A stretch of DNA of 64,000 nucleotides from Acidobacteriota bacterium (GCA_016191085.1 JACPPJ010000005.1:1-64000); one strand, 5' to 3'. Shown: positions 12,157 through 22,094, counted from the stretch's first letter. Notes: generated by a model not told the origin, from the sequence alone. Program-made: numbers and translations.

Positions 12157-14230
12157 GGCGGGTGATCACCAGATTCTGAAATTCATCCACTCGACAACGG
12201 AACCCCGGCGGGAGAGCCGTTGTGGAGCTATACTCCACGACGATTGCAGGGCCATTAAGGTTCATACCGGGTCGCAGGCGAGCGCGGTCATAAAAGCGAG
12301 TGGTGTGTGTTGAACCGTTGAACCAAACCGGCTTTTCGCAGATGATGGCGGCGGTTGCGACCGCACGCCCCAATGGTTCGGGTTGCAGCGGAGGCTTCGG
12401 TGTTGGGACGGTCAGGCGAACGCGGATGCTGACGATCTCCATCGGCCTCTGCGGGGCAGAGTATCCGTAAGCTCGCTCATGTTCCTTGTGGAACTGTGGC
12501 AAAAATTCAGGCGTGAACGGGACACGCAATTCGTAACTCTGCCCTGAATACCTCAGATCAATCGCACGTTCAATGTTGACGCGTTTATTCGGGATGCCAT
12601 CCTTGCGCAGCTCTGTTATGCCCGCATGTTCTAGCTGCTGAAACCGGCGATTCAAATCAGCAGCCAATCGTTTGGCCTCACGCGAGCCGTTGTTTGCCGC
12701 TTGCGGAGGTACGGCCAGCAGCACGGATTGCGAGACGTCCCGCACTGAATCGGAGATTAAAATCCCGAGCGCGGAGAACGCGCCCGGATTCGGAGGTACG
12801 ACGACCTGCGCCAGCACGAGGGAGGCGGCTAGTTCAGCAGCGTGCAGCCCGCCTCCTCCACCGAAACAGATCAGCGCGAAATCACGCGGATCATACCCGC
12901 GCTCCACAGAAATGACCCGCAGCGCTTTCTCCATTGTTGCGTTCGAAACAGCGACAATGCCCTGCGCGAGCTGCATTGGATCTTTATAGCTGGCGTGCTT
13001 GCGAGAGTATTCTCGCAAAAATCGCTCGAAGGCTTGTATAGCCGCCCCACGCGAAAGCTGAAACGCTCCGCCGAGAAAGTGATCGGGATCGAGCCGTCCG
13101 AGCAGCAAATTGGCGTCTGTGACGGTGGGCTGGTCGCCGCCTTTGCCATAGCAGATGGGACCGGGAACAGCGCCGGCACTCTCAGGGCCCACTCGCAACG
13201 CGCCGCCGGCGTCCAGCCGCGCCAGCGATCCGCCTCCTGCGCCAACTGAATGTATGTCGAGCACCGGCACGGCAACGGGAACTCCTGCCAAGGTTGTTTC
13301 GTTGGTGGTTCGAGCTGGGCCGTCGAGCAGGCAAACATCGGTGGATGTCCCGCCCATATCAAAGCTGATGGCGCGCCGAATGCCCAACGTGTCGGCGAGC
13401 CAGCGGGCAGCTACGACGCCGCCCGCTGGGCCGGATAAGATGGTGCGCACGGGTTCGCTCGCCGCTCGATCCGCCGTCGTGATCCCGCCGCTCGACTGCA
13501 TGATGAACAGCCGCGTTGCGCAGGTCCGGCCTTTGTAGCCGCCCCGGCCAACCCCAAGGGTTGGCTGCGCCGCGACCTGCTGTTCCAGTCGCGTGAGGTA
13601 TCGGCCCATAGCGGGAGCGAGGAAGGAGTTGATTGCCACCGTGGAGAGCCGTTCGTACTCACGAAATTCGGGAAGAATTTCATGCGAGACGGATACCGGT
13701 AGGCCCAACCGCCGGAGCGCAGCCGCGACCAGACGTTCATTTTCCGGGTTCACGAAGGAAAATAGAAAGCACAGCGCGACCGCGTCAGCGTTCGAGCTTC
13801 GCACCTGTTGCCGCAGCCGCTCAATCTCGCGCTTACCCGGTCGCAACAGAATCGTGCCGTCCGCCGCCGTCCGTTCGCGCACGCCAAATCTCAACTCGCG
13901 GGCAATCATCGGCGCGGGACGTTGGACGTTGAGGTTGTAAAGCTGAGGCCGGTTCTGACGGCCAATTTCGATGAGGTCTTCGAAGCCTTGGGTCGTTACG
14001 AGCGCGACGCGCACCCCTCGACGTTCCAACAGGTTATTGGTGGCGACGGTTGTGCCGTGGATTACGTCCTCGATGTAACGGCTACGCGCCAGTTCGCGGA
14101 GACCCCGAACGATGTGACGGGCGGGGTCATCGGGGCTTGAAAATACTTTCAGAACTCGAAATCCGGAGCCATCGGCGACAATGCAGTCGGTGAACGTGCC
14201 TCCAGTGTCCACGCCTATACGCATCAGCAA
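12146..14230 (-). CDS. Hydantoinase A/oxoprolinase family protein
   Basis: MRIGVDTGGTFTDCIV, HGTTVATNNLLERRGVRVALVTTQGFEDLIEIGRQ, SFDMGGTSTDVCL. Confidence 0.95.
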   Translation of the reverse strand: MLMRIGVDTGGTFTDCIVADGSGFRVLKVFSSPDDPARHIVRGLRELARSRYIEDVIHGTTVATNNLLERRGVRVALVTTQGFEDLIEIGRQNRPQLYNLNVQRPAPMIARELRFGVRERTAADGTILLRPGKREIERLRQQVRSSNADAVALCFLFSFVNPENERLVAAALRRLGLPVSVSHEILPEFREYERLSTVAINSFLAPAMGRYLTRLEQQVAAQPTLGVGRGGYKGRTCATRLFIMQSSGGITTADRAASEPVRTILSGPAGGVVAARWLADTLGIRRAISFDMGGTSTDVCLLDGPARTTNETTLAGVPVAVPVLDIHSVGAGGGSLARLDAGGALRVGPESAGAVPGPICYGKGGDQPTVTDANLLLGRLDPDHFLGGAFQLSRGAAIQAFERFLREYSRKHASYKDPMQLAQGIVAVSNATMEKALRVISVERGYDPRDFALICFGGGGGLHAAELAASLVLAQVVVPPNPGAFSALGILISDSVRDVSQSVLLAVPPQAANNGSREAKRLAADLNRRFQQLEHAGITELRKDGIPNKRVNIERAIDLRYSGQSYELRVPFTPEFLPQFHKEHERAYGYSAPQRPMEIVSIRVRLTVPTPKPPLQPEPLGRAVATAAIICEKPVWFNGSTHTTRFYDRARLRPGMNLNGPAIVVEYSSTTALPPGFRCRVDEFQNLVITRHAR

Positions 14231-14231
14231 T

Positions 14232-14307
14232 CCAGGTGTTGGGTGTTAGGTGTTGGGTTTCGGGTGCCGGTTTTGACCTGACACCTCACACCCGGCACCC
14301 GACACCT
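14232..14307. repeat. GGTGTTAGGTGTTGGG-family imperfect palindrome, copy A1
   Basis: caggtgttgggtgttaggtgttgggtttcgggtgccgg ... cctgacacctcacacccggcacccgacacc. Confidence 0.75.
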
Positions 14308-14310
14308 TCT

Positions 14311-14541
14311 TCACGCTTGCATGCCCTCGGTAATCCATTGTTTAAAGAGCGCGATCCGCTCGTTGGGCCATGGCCCGTCGCAGGGCATGGTTCCATCTTC
14401 CAGGCGGCTGAGAATTAGCTTCGCCTTGGCCTTGACGTGCGCGTACGACGACAGGTCAATTCCTATTGACATCATGGTCTCGACATCCGGATCATCGCGA
14501 AAAAGCGGACGAATGTCAGTGGCAAAACTCAGCGGCATCAC
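14311..14541 (-). CDS. Small conserved-looking hypothetical protein
   Basis: 76 aa ORF, ATG start, immediately upstream of hyuA on the same strand; FATDIRPLFRDDPDVETMM. Confidence 0.55.
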   Translation of the reverse strand: MMPLSFATDIRPLFRDDPDVETMMSIGIDLSSYAHVKAKAKLILSRLEDGTMPCDGPWPNERIALFKQWITEGMQA

Positions 14542-14574
14542 ACACCTCCGGCGGCAACATACAACGCGCCGTGA

Positions 14575-16575
14575 TTATACCCGAGTGTCTTGCGGGCACG
14601 GTTCTGTCCTTGGCAATAGTAAGCTCTCACTGAACCTCTGCTGCGCGTCCAGCCATTGCCGACGCACTTGAAAGCCGGAGTTACAGGCCATCCTGGCGAT
14701 CTCAGGTATCGAATATTTGTAAGAGTTCTCGGTGTGAATCGCTTCGTCGCGCCGGAACGAAACGGAGATGCCGAGGCGATCGATGGAGACTCGCTGCGCT
14801 CGCTTGCTGACCAGATACATCTCGACGCGCCCGGCGTCCTCGTTGTACACGGCACGGTGACGAAAATTTACCGGGTCAAAATGGCCGCCGAGTTCATCGT
14901 TGATCCGCTTCAACAGGTTCAAATTGAACTGGGCAGTAATCCCGGCCGAATCGTCGTACGCTCTTTCGAGCGCGCCGCGATCCTTGCGAAGATCGATTCC
15001 AAGCAGCAACGCATCGCGTGAGTTCATCACAGCGCGTATCTTGCTGAGAAACTCAGCCGCCTCGTCCCTGGTCAGATTGCCGATATTCGAGCCGAGCCAG
15101 AGGATCAGCTTGGCGCGGTGGTTCTGTTTGGCAAACTCACGTAAACACTCTTGATACTCGCCTGCAACAGCCGTGATCTCCAGCCCCGGGCACGCTCTTA
15201 GCAATGCTCGCGAGCTTTCCTCCAGGACAGCGCGCGAAATGTCCATGGGAACATACCGCAGGCGCTTGTGCCGCTGCAGAACCGCGGCGATTAGAAAGCG
15301 CGTCTTGGCGGCGTTGCCGCTGCCCAGTTCGGCAATCGTTACGTCAGCCGGAAGCCGACGGGCAATTTCGGTCGCGTGCCGCTGAATGATCTCGCGCTCG
15401 GCTCGCATGAGATAGTACTCGGGTAAATCGCAGATAGCTTCGAACAGTTTCGACCCCTCAGCGTTGTAAAAAAACCTGCACGCCAGAAACTTTGGCCGAC
15501 TGCGCAGACCCGCCTTAACGGAACCGGCGAAATCGGCGTCAAGCGAGCCGATGCTGCGATCCACAAGCTGGAAACGGCCGGTGGTGATTGCGGACGTGCT
15601 ATGCCGTTGACGCGGAGGCGCGGCATCATACAACTCCTTTATCAATGCGCGCCAGCTCCGAAGTTCGCGCGCTGGCGTGAATAGCGGGCGTAGACGGACG
15701 CACCACGCCTGGAGGCGCCGCAAGAATTCGGCGTCGCCCTCTGCTCGCTGCATCAGCTCCAGCAAAGCGCGCGTGCTGTCGACGGGGAAGTATCCCGGGT
15801 ATTCGCGTCCGAGGATGCCCACCGAGCCGGAGATCTTCGATGCCAGTACAGGAACTCCCATGGCGATTGCTTCGGAAACGACGTTGGCGCCGCCTTCCAT
15901 CTTCGAGCTGAGCACTACAGCCCGACAGCGAGCCATGAGCCGCAGCATCTTGGTTTGCGGCAAATCACCGAGCCAGCGATAGCGCGAATTCACGTGTTCT
16001 TCGGCGCGCGCTCGCAACTCCATTTGTTTGGTCAGGGCGCCCCCTGCGTGTACTACATGAATGCGGGAGGACGCCGGCAACAGGCGCGCTGCCAACGCTG
16101 CGCGAAACGGATCTTTCACCGCCCTCAGGTGCCCGAAGACGCCGATCTGAAAATCTCGTTTTAGCGGGCTCGTGTGCAGGTGAAACTTTTCTACAGATTG
16201 AAAAATTACGCGAGCCTTGCCGCGCAAGTGTTGCGGCAACTCATCGATCCCCAGCGGCTGGAGGACAATCAGTCTTGATGCGAGTTCAAGCGACTGCTGG
16301 GCCGCCTTGCTGGTCTTGATGTCCTTGTAAAGATCCGTTCCGGTGAGCGCCACTATCAGAGGCAAATCCGGGTGGCGTTGTCGGAAGCGCCTGATGGATG
16401 CCGCGCTCCGTCTTGCGTGCAGCGCAATCAGAAGGTCGCACGGTTCTCCCAAGTATTCCTGCTTCACCGTGACGCGATGCCCTAGCTGCCGCAGCAGTTT
16501 ACTCCACCGGTCGGCGGTAATCCGGTTCCCTTTGCGCGAATGTGATGGGGCGGGAGTAACGAGGAGGATGTTCAT
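14575..16575 (-). CDS. Fusion: SenB-like glycosyltransferase (selenosugar synthase family) plus EgtD-like histidine N-alpha-methyltransferase
   Basis: N-term MNILLVTPAPSHSRKGNRITADRW, LIALHARRSAASIRRF, LIVALTGTDLYKDI, SRLIVLQPLG; C-term RFFYNAEGSKLFEAICDLPEYYLMRAEREI, IAELGSGNAAKTRFLI, LILWLGSNIGNLTRDEAAEFL. Confidence 0.85.
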   Translation of the reverse strand: MNILLVTPAPSHSRKGNRITADRWSKLLRQLGHRVTVKQEYLGEPCDLLIALHARRSAASIRRFRQRHPDLPLIVALTGTDLYKDIKTSKAAQQSLELASRLIVLQPLGIDELPQHLRGKARVIFQSVEKFHLHTSPLKRDFQIGVFGHLRAVKDPFRAALAARLLPASSRIHVVHAGGALTKQMELRARAEEHVNSRYRWLGDLPQTKMLRLMARCRAVVLSSKMEGGANVVSEAIAMGVPVLASKISGSVGILGREYPGYFPVDSTRALLELMQRAEGDAEFLRRLQAWCVRLRPLFTPARELRSWRALIKELYDAAPPRQRHSTSAITTGRFQLVDRSIGSLDADFAGSVKAGLRSRPKFLACRFFYNAEGSKLFEAICDLPEYYLMRAEREIIQRHATEIARRLPADVTIAELGSGNAAKTRFLIAAVLQRHKRLRYVPMDISRAVLEESSRALLRACPGLEITAVAGEYQECLREFAKQNHRAKLILWLGSNIGNLTRDEAAEFLSKIRAVMNSRDALLLGIDLRKDRGALERAYDDSAGITAQFNLNLLKRINDELGGHFDPVNFRHRAVYNEDAGRVEMYLVSKRAQRVSIDRLGISVSFRRDEAIHTENSYKYSIPEIARMACNSGFQVRRQWLDAQQRFSESLLLPRTEPCPQDTRV

Positions 16576-16650
16576 TTAAGTGTCAGCTATTAGCAGTCAG
16601 CGCTTAGCGTCAGACCTCAGCGCTGACCGCTGATCGCCAAAAGCTGATTG
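16566..16650. repeat. Imperfect low-complexity repeat of the GCTGATAGC/TCAGCGCTGACC type
   Basis: taagtgtcagctattagcagtcagcgcttagcgtcagacctcagcgctgaccgctgatcg. Confidence 0.5.
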
Positions 16651-18006
16651 CTATTCCAGTGGTCTGCAGGTGCGAAATCCGGCCCAGACGTCGCGCCGGT
16701 CCGGCATATAAAAATTTCGATAGGTGTTATGAATGAATCGCGAGCGCGTCGCCCAGCAGCCGCCGCGCAGGACCTTGTGCGTGTCGAACCAGGGCTCGGA
16801 ATATTCCTGGTAGGGATCCGGCACAAACCCAGGGTAGGGGACAAACGGAGTGGCCGTCCATTCCCACACGTTGCCGATCATCTGGCGGCAGCCGAAAATC
16901 GTGTCGCCTTTCGGAAACGCGGAGACATCCACAACGCCCCTTGCGATCCAGTCGAGATTGGCCTCGCCCGCTGCGGCGGTGCGTTCGCCCCAGGGATAGC
17001 GGCGTTTGTTGCGCGAGAGATTCACTGCGTCACGCTCAGGTACACCTGCGGCAGCGGCTTCCCATTCCGATTCGGAGGGCAAGCGGCGCTTAGCCCAGCG
17101 GCAATACGCGTCGGCCTCATACCAGTTGACGTGGATCATCGCCATGTTGGGTTCAATCGGCGTTAGTTGATCAAACGAGCGGCGGAACCACCTGCCAGGC
17201 GAGCATTCATCCCAATACAGCGGATGCGACGCGCCACTCTGCTGCCGCCATAACCAGCCCTCTGGAGACCACAGATCCTCGCGGTTATAGCCGCCGTCCT
17301 CGACGAATGCAAGGAACTCTCCCTGCGTGACGGCGGTGCGGGAGATCGCGAACGGCCGCAGTTGCACCGGGTGAGTCCACTTTTCGTTGTCGAATACAAA
17401 CGGCTCCTGCAGAGAAGCGCCCAGCAAAAACTCTCCGCCGGGAATTTCGACATCGCCGGAGATGCGGGTTGGATCGGGAGCAATGACCGCATCGTCAGCG
17501 CGGGGCACAGCGATGCGTGGAGCCGCATACCCGAGCGTCTGCCGTGTGTACGTGAAGGCCTCGTTATGCATGTCGCCGTGGAACACGGAGTACATGACGT
17601 GATAAAGAAACTCAGGAGCCGGATGAGGTTTCGACAGCTTGTCCAGCACGCGGTCGCGCACCTGCGTCATGTACCGCAGCGTCTCCTCACGCGTGGGAAG
17701 CGGCAGGTCCCAACGCGTGTCGTGGGGAATGGCGATGGAGTCGTATAACGAGTCGGCGTCGCCACGGATCGGTTTTTCGCGACAGGCGTGGCGAAGGACC
17801 CATTTTTCCGTGAACCAGGCCGTGTGCCCGATCTCCCACAGCAGTGGATTCACAATCGCCAGGCGCGGCCCCATCAACTGTTCGTCATTCAGATCGGCCA
17901 CTAGCTCCAGCGTGCGGTCCAGGACGTCTCGCACCCAGGCAGCGAGTTCGCACACGTCAGGCGGATGGAAACCCGGCAAGTTGGTAATGGCGGAGTTAGT
18001 TGTCAT
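16651..18006 (-). CDS. EgtB/SenA-like non-heme iron sulfoxide/selenoxide synthase (DinB plus FGE-sulfatase domains)
   Basis: DinB motif GHTAWFTEKW and HGDMHNEAFTYTRQ; FGE motifs ISRTAVTQGEFLAFVEDGGY, RLPSESEWEAAAAG, GNVWEWTATPF; C-term DTHKVLRGGCWATRSRFIHNTYRNFYMPDRRDVWAGFRTC. Confidence 0.88.
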   Translation of the reverse strand: MTTNSAITNLPGFHPPDVCELAAWVRDVLDRTLELVADLNDEQLMGPRLAIVNPLLWEIGHTAWFTEKWVLRHACREKPIRGDADSLYDSIAIPHDTRWDLPLPTREETLRYMTQVRDRVLDKLSKPHPAPEFLYHVMYSVFHGDMHNEAFTYTRQTLGYAAPRIAVPRADDAVIAPDPTRISGDVEIPGGEFLLGASLQEPFVFDNEKWTHPVQLRPFAISRTAVTQGEFLAFVEDGGYNREDLWSPEGWLWRQQSGASHPLYWDECSPGRWFRRSFDQLTPIEPNMAMIHVNWYEADAYCRWAKRRLPSESEWEAAAAGVPERDAVNLSRNKRRYPWGERTAAAGEANLDWIARGVVDVSAFPKGDTIFGCRQMIGNVWEWTATPFVPYPGFVPDPYQEYSEPWFDTHKVLRGGCWATRSRFIHNTYRNFYMPDRRDVWAGFRTCRPLE

Positions 18007-19757
18007 CGGATTGCAATTGATACTTCGTTGCTTTGCATATCCGCAAATTTCATGCGAACGGGTATTGCGTCACCTGGACGCATCCCCGATGGTACCCGGA
18101 TGTTAACCTGGTTTAAACCTATGAAACCGGGAGCGCTTCCGACGAACAGAATTTCAGCCGGAATACCACCCACAGTAAACTCGGCCGTAAAAAAAGAAAC
18201 GCCTCTGTTCGTCAGCACTAAAATGATCGCGGTGCCGATGAGTTGGCCACCAGGGCTGATGCCGGTCATCAGGGGACCTACTTGAATATCGGTGCTGGCT
18301 GAGATGTCCGGACCTAGCCCGGTGCAATATATCTCAATGGCTTCACCCGGTGTAGCCGGGTTTGCAGCGGAAACCAAGCCGCCGCCAACGTGTAGGATTG
18401 CCCCTTGTCCTTTACCGTCCTGCGAAACTGCAAATATTCCCGGACTAGCTATTTTCAGAGACGCCAGCGGCTGAGTAATACTCTCGCTACCTGCCTCACG
18501 TACAGAAATGGTGGCAGGAGCCGTAGTGCCGAGGGGCACCTGAAAATTGATCTGATTAGCGCTGACGAAGAACAGCGGCGCGGCGACTCCATTCACCAGC
18601 ACCGACGTAGCGTTCATCTGGGTTGGCAGCGGAAGCCGGGCGGCGGTCTGTGCTGCGGGAGCGAGGTTCATACCGAACAACGTTGCGATGCTCCCCGGCG
18701 CAACACCTGGCTGGAAGCTGGCCGCATTCACGACGCCATCGGCATCGATCGACGGCGGCGCGGAGGGCGGCAAATAGAAGGCCTCGTGCGCATCCGCGAA
18801 AAACGCGCCCGCTCGCGGGCCGCCGGATGGCACGAAGATCCGGTTGCCGTCCATCGTCGCGCCATAAATTCCATGCCGCGGAGTCGGCATAGGAGCCAGC
18901 GCGCTCCAGGTGTTTGTGGCGGGATCATACTCCTCGTTTTGCGAAAACGTTCCTTCCGCCGTGCCGCTCGCTCCCTCGCCTCCGAAGACCTGAATCCGCC
19001 CGCCGATTGTGCCAGAACCCAAGCCGCCGCGAGCTGTGGGTATCGGCGCGCGTTGGCTCCAGCGGCCCAGCATAGGATCGTACTCTTCGTTCACGTTCAA
19101 ATCGCGATCGCGGCGGCCCGCGATAGTGTAGAACTTCCCGTTTACAGCCTGTGCCGTCAAATGGTCGCGGGCTGTAGGCATGGCGGGCAGAGTGGTCCAG
19201 GAATTCGTCAGCGGATCGAAGGCCTCGAACGTATTCACGCTACCGCCGGCAGCGATCCCTCCAGCGACATAGATGCGTCCGGCCAGTGCCGCGACTCCGG
19301 ATGCTCCGCGCGGTGTCGGCATGCTTGCGCGCTCGGTCCATTCGTTTGTTCCGGGATCGTACTCAAACGTCCGGCCCGTGACGAAGCTGCTGCCGATGCG
19401 AATGCCGCCAAGAAAATAAAATTTGCCGTTCAATGCCGCTACGTTCGCATGATCTACGCCTCCGTCGACGGGCAGGGGCGCTCCTTCAGTCCATGTATCG
19501 GTGAAGGAATCGTATATAAAGAGGCGATTGGTCGAGCCGGTGGGAAGCAGGCCTCCAACTACATAGACCTTCAGCCCGATTGCCGCCGCCGCAACCTCCG
19601 TTGCTTCCACAGGGAAAGGGGCGCGCCGCTCCCACACGCCGGATTGGGCAGCGAGCAATGAGGGAATCGCGTAAGCCGCAATGATCAGCAGCGATCGTAC
19701 TCTCGATTCAGAGCACGCATTCTTCAGGAGCCGGGAGTCAATGGCCGGGAGTCGCAA
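18003..19757 (-). CDS. Secreted kelch-repeat protein with Solibacter-type C-terminal domain
   Basis: Repeated VYVVGG/FYFLGG/IYVAGG kelch blades; C-term VVNAASFQPGVAPGSIATLFGMNL...VNGVAAPLFFVSANQINFQVP; ATGA overlap with the EgtB/SenA start. Confidence 0.85.
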   Translation of the reverse strand: MRLPAIDSRLLKNACSESRVRSLLIIAAYAIPSLLAAQSGVWERRAPFPVEATEVAAAAIGLKVYVVGGLLPTGSTNRLFIYDSFTDTWTEGAPLPVDGGVDHANVAALNGKFYFLGGIRIGSSFVTGRTFEYDPGTNEWTERASMPTPRGASGVAALAGRIYVAGGIAAGGSVNTFEAFDPLTNSWTTLPAMPTARDHLTAQAVNGKFYTIAGRRDRDLNVNEEYDPMLGRWSQRAPIPTARGGLGSGTIGGRIQVFGGEGASGTAEGTFSQNEEYDPATNTWSALAPMPTPRHGIYGATMDGNRIFVPSGGPRAGAFFADAHEAFYLPPSAPPSIDADGVVNAASFQPGVAPGSIATLFGMNLAPAAQTAARLPLPTQMNATSVLVNGVAAPLFFVSANQINFQVPLGTTAPATISVREAGSESITQPLASLKIASPGIFAVSQDGKGQGAILHVGGGLVSAANPATPGEAIEIYCTGLGPDISASTDIQVGPLMTGISPGGQLIGTAIILVLTNRGVSFFTAEFTVGGIPAEILFVGSAPGFIGLNQVNIRVPSGMRPGDAIPVRMKFADMQSNEVSIAIR

Positions 19758-19827
19758 TTCTGCCCCTCCGCCATGAAATGAAGATCACCATCAGTGTAAA
19801 GCAAAACCGGGATATGGACGTCGATAA

Positions 19828-21345
19828 CTATTCTGGCCTGAGTCTCAGACCTCTGGGAGTGAAAGATCGCTCAGCGAGTTCGAACGCGCCCTGGACCAGC
19901 AGAGCGAGGATTGCCGCTGGAACGGCGCCCTGCAGGATCAGGCCCGTATCGTCGAGGCGTATGCCTGTGAGTATCGGCTGACCGTACCCACCTGCCCCGA
20001 TCAGCGCGCCTAGCGTCGCAGTTCCGACGTTGATCACGGCCGAAGTTTTGATACCGGCCAGGATAGACCGAGACGCGATCGGCAGTTCAATCAATCGTAG
20101 CCGCGGGCCTTCCGGTAGTCCCAGAGCCGCGGCGGATTCGCGTACTGATGGAGCAATATCGCGAAGCCCCGTATAGGTATTCCGCACGATGGGCAGCAGA
20201 CTATAGAGGAACAGCGCCACAATTGCCGGAGGCCCGCCAATACCGAGCAACGGGATCATGAACACCAGCAGAGCCAGCGATGGAATGGTTTGAATGACAC
20301 CTGTGAGCGCAAGAATGACTTGCCCAGCACGCCGGAACTTGTTCGCGAAAATTCCGAGGGGAATCGATACCACGATCGCAGCCGTCAGCGAGACCGCCAC
20401 AAGCAGTAAGTGTTCCTTCGTGCGTTGGAGGATCATCTCGACCGTACTCGCATCGCGCGTGTCGTTGTGAAGACCCAAGCTCCCCGCCAGGAACTCGGAC
20501 GCGATGCGCTCTTCCGGCACCTTGTCGAGCTTGGCGCGCGCGTTCATCTCGATCATCGCCTGCTCGGAGATGCGGCCTTCGAGTTGCAGGATTGCGCGGA
20601 TCGCGTCGGGCGCTCGCTTCGACGCATCGTCACGGTAGAGCAGCACTGCGTCATATTGAGGGAAGTAGCCGAGGTCGTCTCGCAGGACGCGCAATTTGCG
20701 GTACTGGATCTCCGCATCGGTTGAGTAAAGATCCGTCGCGTGTATTGCGCCGCTCTCCAGGGCTCTGTAGGCGAGTTCGTGATCCATGCCCCGCGCATTT
20801 CTCTGCGGGAGTGCGTAGCGAGCGCGGAGGCCCGGCCAGCCATCGCCGCGGTCCATGAACTCATTGCTGAAGCCGAAATTCAGTTCAGGATGCCGGCGGA
20901 GGTCGGAGATAGTCTCGATGCTGAGTTGCATGGCGACTTCTTCTTTCATCCCGATTGCATAGGTGTCGTTGAAGCCGAGTGAGCGGCTCATGCGGACGCC
21001 GCGCTCTTCGAGCGCGCTGCGAATCGCCTCTTCGTTGTTTTTCCCGGAGGCTGATAACTGCGGCAGAATCTCCTGCGTGATCGTGCCGGTGTATTCGGGG
21101 TATAGATCAATCTCGCCTCGCTGCAAAGCGTTCCACAACACTTGGGTGCCGCCGAGTTCTCTCCGTTCGCGGACCTCTGCGCCCGCGTTCTTGGCGAGAA
21201 TAGCGACCATGTCACCCAGAATGACGGACTCGGTGAACGCCTTGGAGCCGATAGTGAGCGAAGGTCCAGCAGCATGGACCAGGCAAGCAGGAACGAAGCC
21301 GATGCTAACTGTCCAAATGAGCAAAGCGTGCACGCGCTTGTTCAT
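19828..21345 (-). CDS. Glycine betaine/osmoprotectant ABC transporter, fused substrate-binding and permease
   Basis: LTIGSKAFTESVILGDMVAILAKNAG, YPEYTGTI; C-term permease IPLGIFANKFRRAGQVILALTGVIQTIPSLALLVFMIPLLGIG. Confidence 0.92.
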   Translation of the reverse strand: MNKRVHALLIWTVSIGFVPACLVHAAGPSLTIGSKAFTESVILGDMVAILAKNAGAEVRERRELGGTQVLWNALQRGEIDLYPEYTGTITQEILPQLSASGKNNEEAIRSALEERGVRMSRSLGFNDTYAIGMKEEVAMQLSIETISDLRRHPELNFGFSNEFMDRGDGWPGLRARYALPQRNARGMDHELAYRALESGAIHATDLYSTDAEIQYRKLRVLRDDLGYFPQYDAVLLYRDDASKRAPDAIRAILQLEGRISEQAMIEMNARAKLDKVPEERIASEFLAGSLGLHNDTRDASTVEMILQRTKEHLLLVAVSLTAAIVVSIPLGIFANKFRRAGQVILALTGVIQTIPSLALLVFMIPLLGIGGPPAIVALFLYSLLPIVRNTYTGLRDIAPSVRESAAALGLPEGPRLRLIELPIASRSILAGIKTSAVINVGTATLGALIGAGGYGQPILTGIRLDDTGLILQGAVPAAILALLVQGAFELAERSFTPRGLRLRPE

Positions 21346-22094
21346 GCCAGCGTTCCTCGCAGCGTCTCGAGCGGGCTACGCTGTGCGTTAATGAATTGCG
21401 TGACGAATGGCTCGGCTGGAGCATGCACGAAATCATGCAGCGTCCCCTGCTGCACAATGCGGCCATCGCGAAGCAGCACGATAACATCCCCGAAATAACC
21501 CGCCTCGCCAATGTCATGCGTCACGAGCACCACGGTCTTATGCAGAGTTTGGAATATGCGCCGGAGATCAGTTTGCAATTCGCAGCGGATCATCGGATCG
21601 AGTGCGCCAAGCGGCTCGTCGAGCAGGATCACGCTGGGGTCGAGCATCAGGGCACGCATAATGGCGACGCGCTGCTTCTGCCCGCCGGAAAGCTGTGCCG
21701 GAAACCGTTGCAGCGCATCGGCCGGAAACTGCGTCAACGCTGCCAGTTCAGTCAATCGATCTGTGATTCGAGTTGCGCTCCATCCGAGATAGCGCGCCAT
21801 CAGGACGACGTTTTCGCGGGCCGTCAGGTGAGGAAACAACCCTCCATCCTGTATCACGTACCCCATGCGCCTGCGTAGCGTAAGAATAGTCTCGGGCGTG
21901 ACCAGTGTGCCGTCTGCGGAGACGCTGCCCGAGTCAGGCCAGATCAGGCCGATCATCATGCGCAGCAGCGTGGACTTACCGCAACCGCTGGGGCCGATGA
22001 GGACTGTTGTTCTTCCGGGTTCCGCGGTGAGGCTGATGTCCCGCAAGGCAGGAACGTTGCCGAAGCTCTTCGTGACGCCACTCAGTTGCAGCAT
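21342..22094 (-). CDS. Osmoprotectant ABC transporter ATP-binding protein
   Basis: Walker A IGPSGCGKSTLL, signature LSGGQKQRVAIMRAL, Walker B VILLDEPLGALD. Confidence 0.95.
   Translation of the reverse strand: MLQLSGVTKSFGNVPALRDISLTAEPGRTTVLIGPSGCGKSTLLRMMIGLIWPDSGSVSADGTLVTPETILTLRRRMGYVIQDGGLFPHLTARENVVLMARYLGWSATRITDRLTELAALTQFPADALQRFPAQLSGGQKQRVAIMRALMLDPSVILLDEPLGALDPMIRCELQTDLRRIFQTLHKTVVLVTHDIGEAGYFGDVIVLLRDGRIVQQGTLHDFVHAPAEPFVTQFINAQRSPLETLRGTLA

Noticed and set aside
18405-19661. 418-aa plus-strand ORF over the kelch gene
   Set aside because: Shadow ORF, Arg/Gly/Ser-rich, no domain signature
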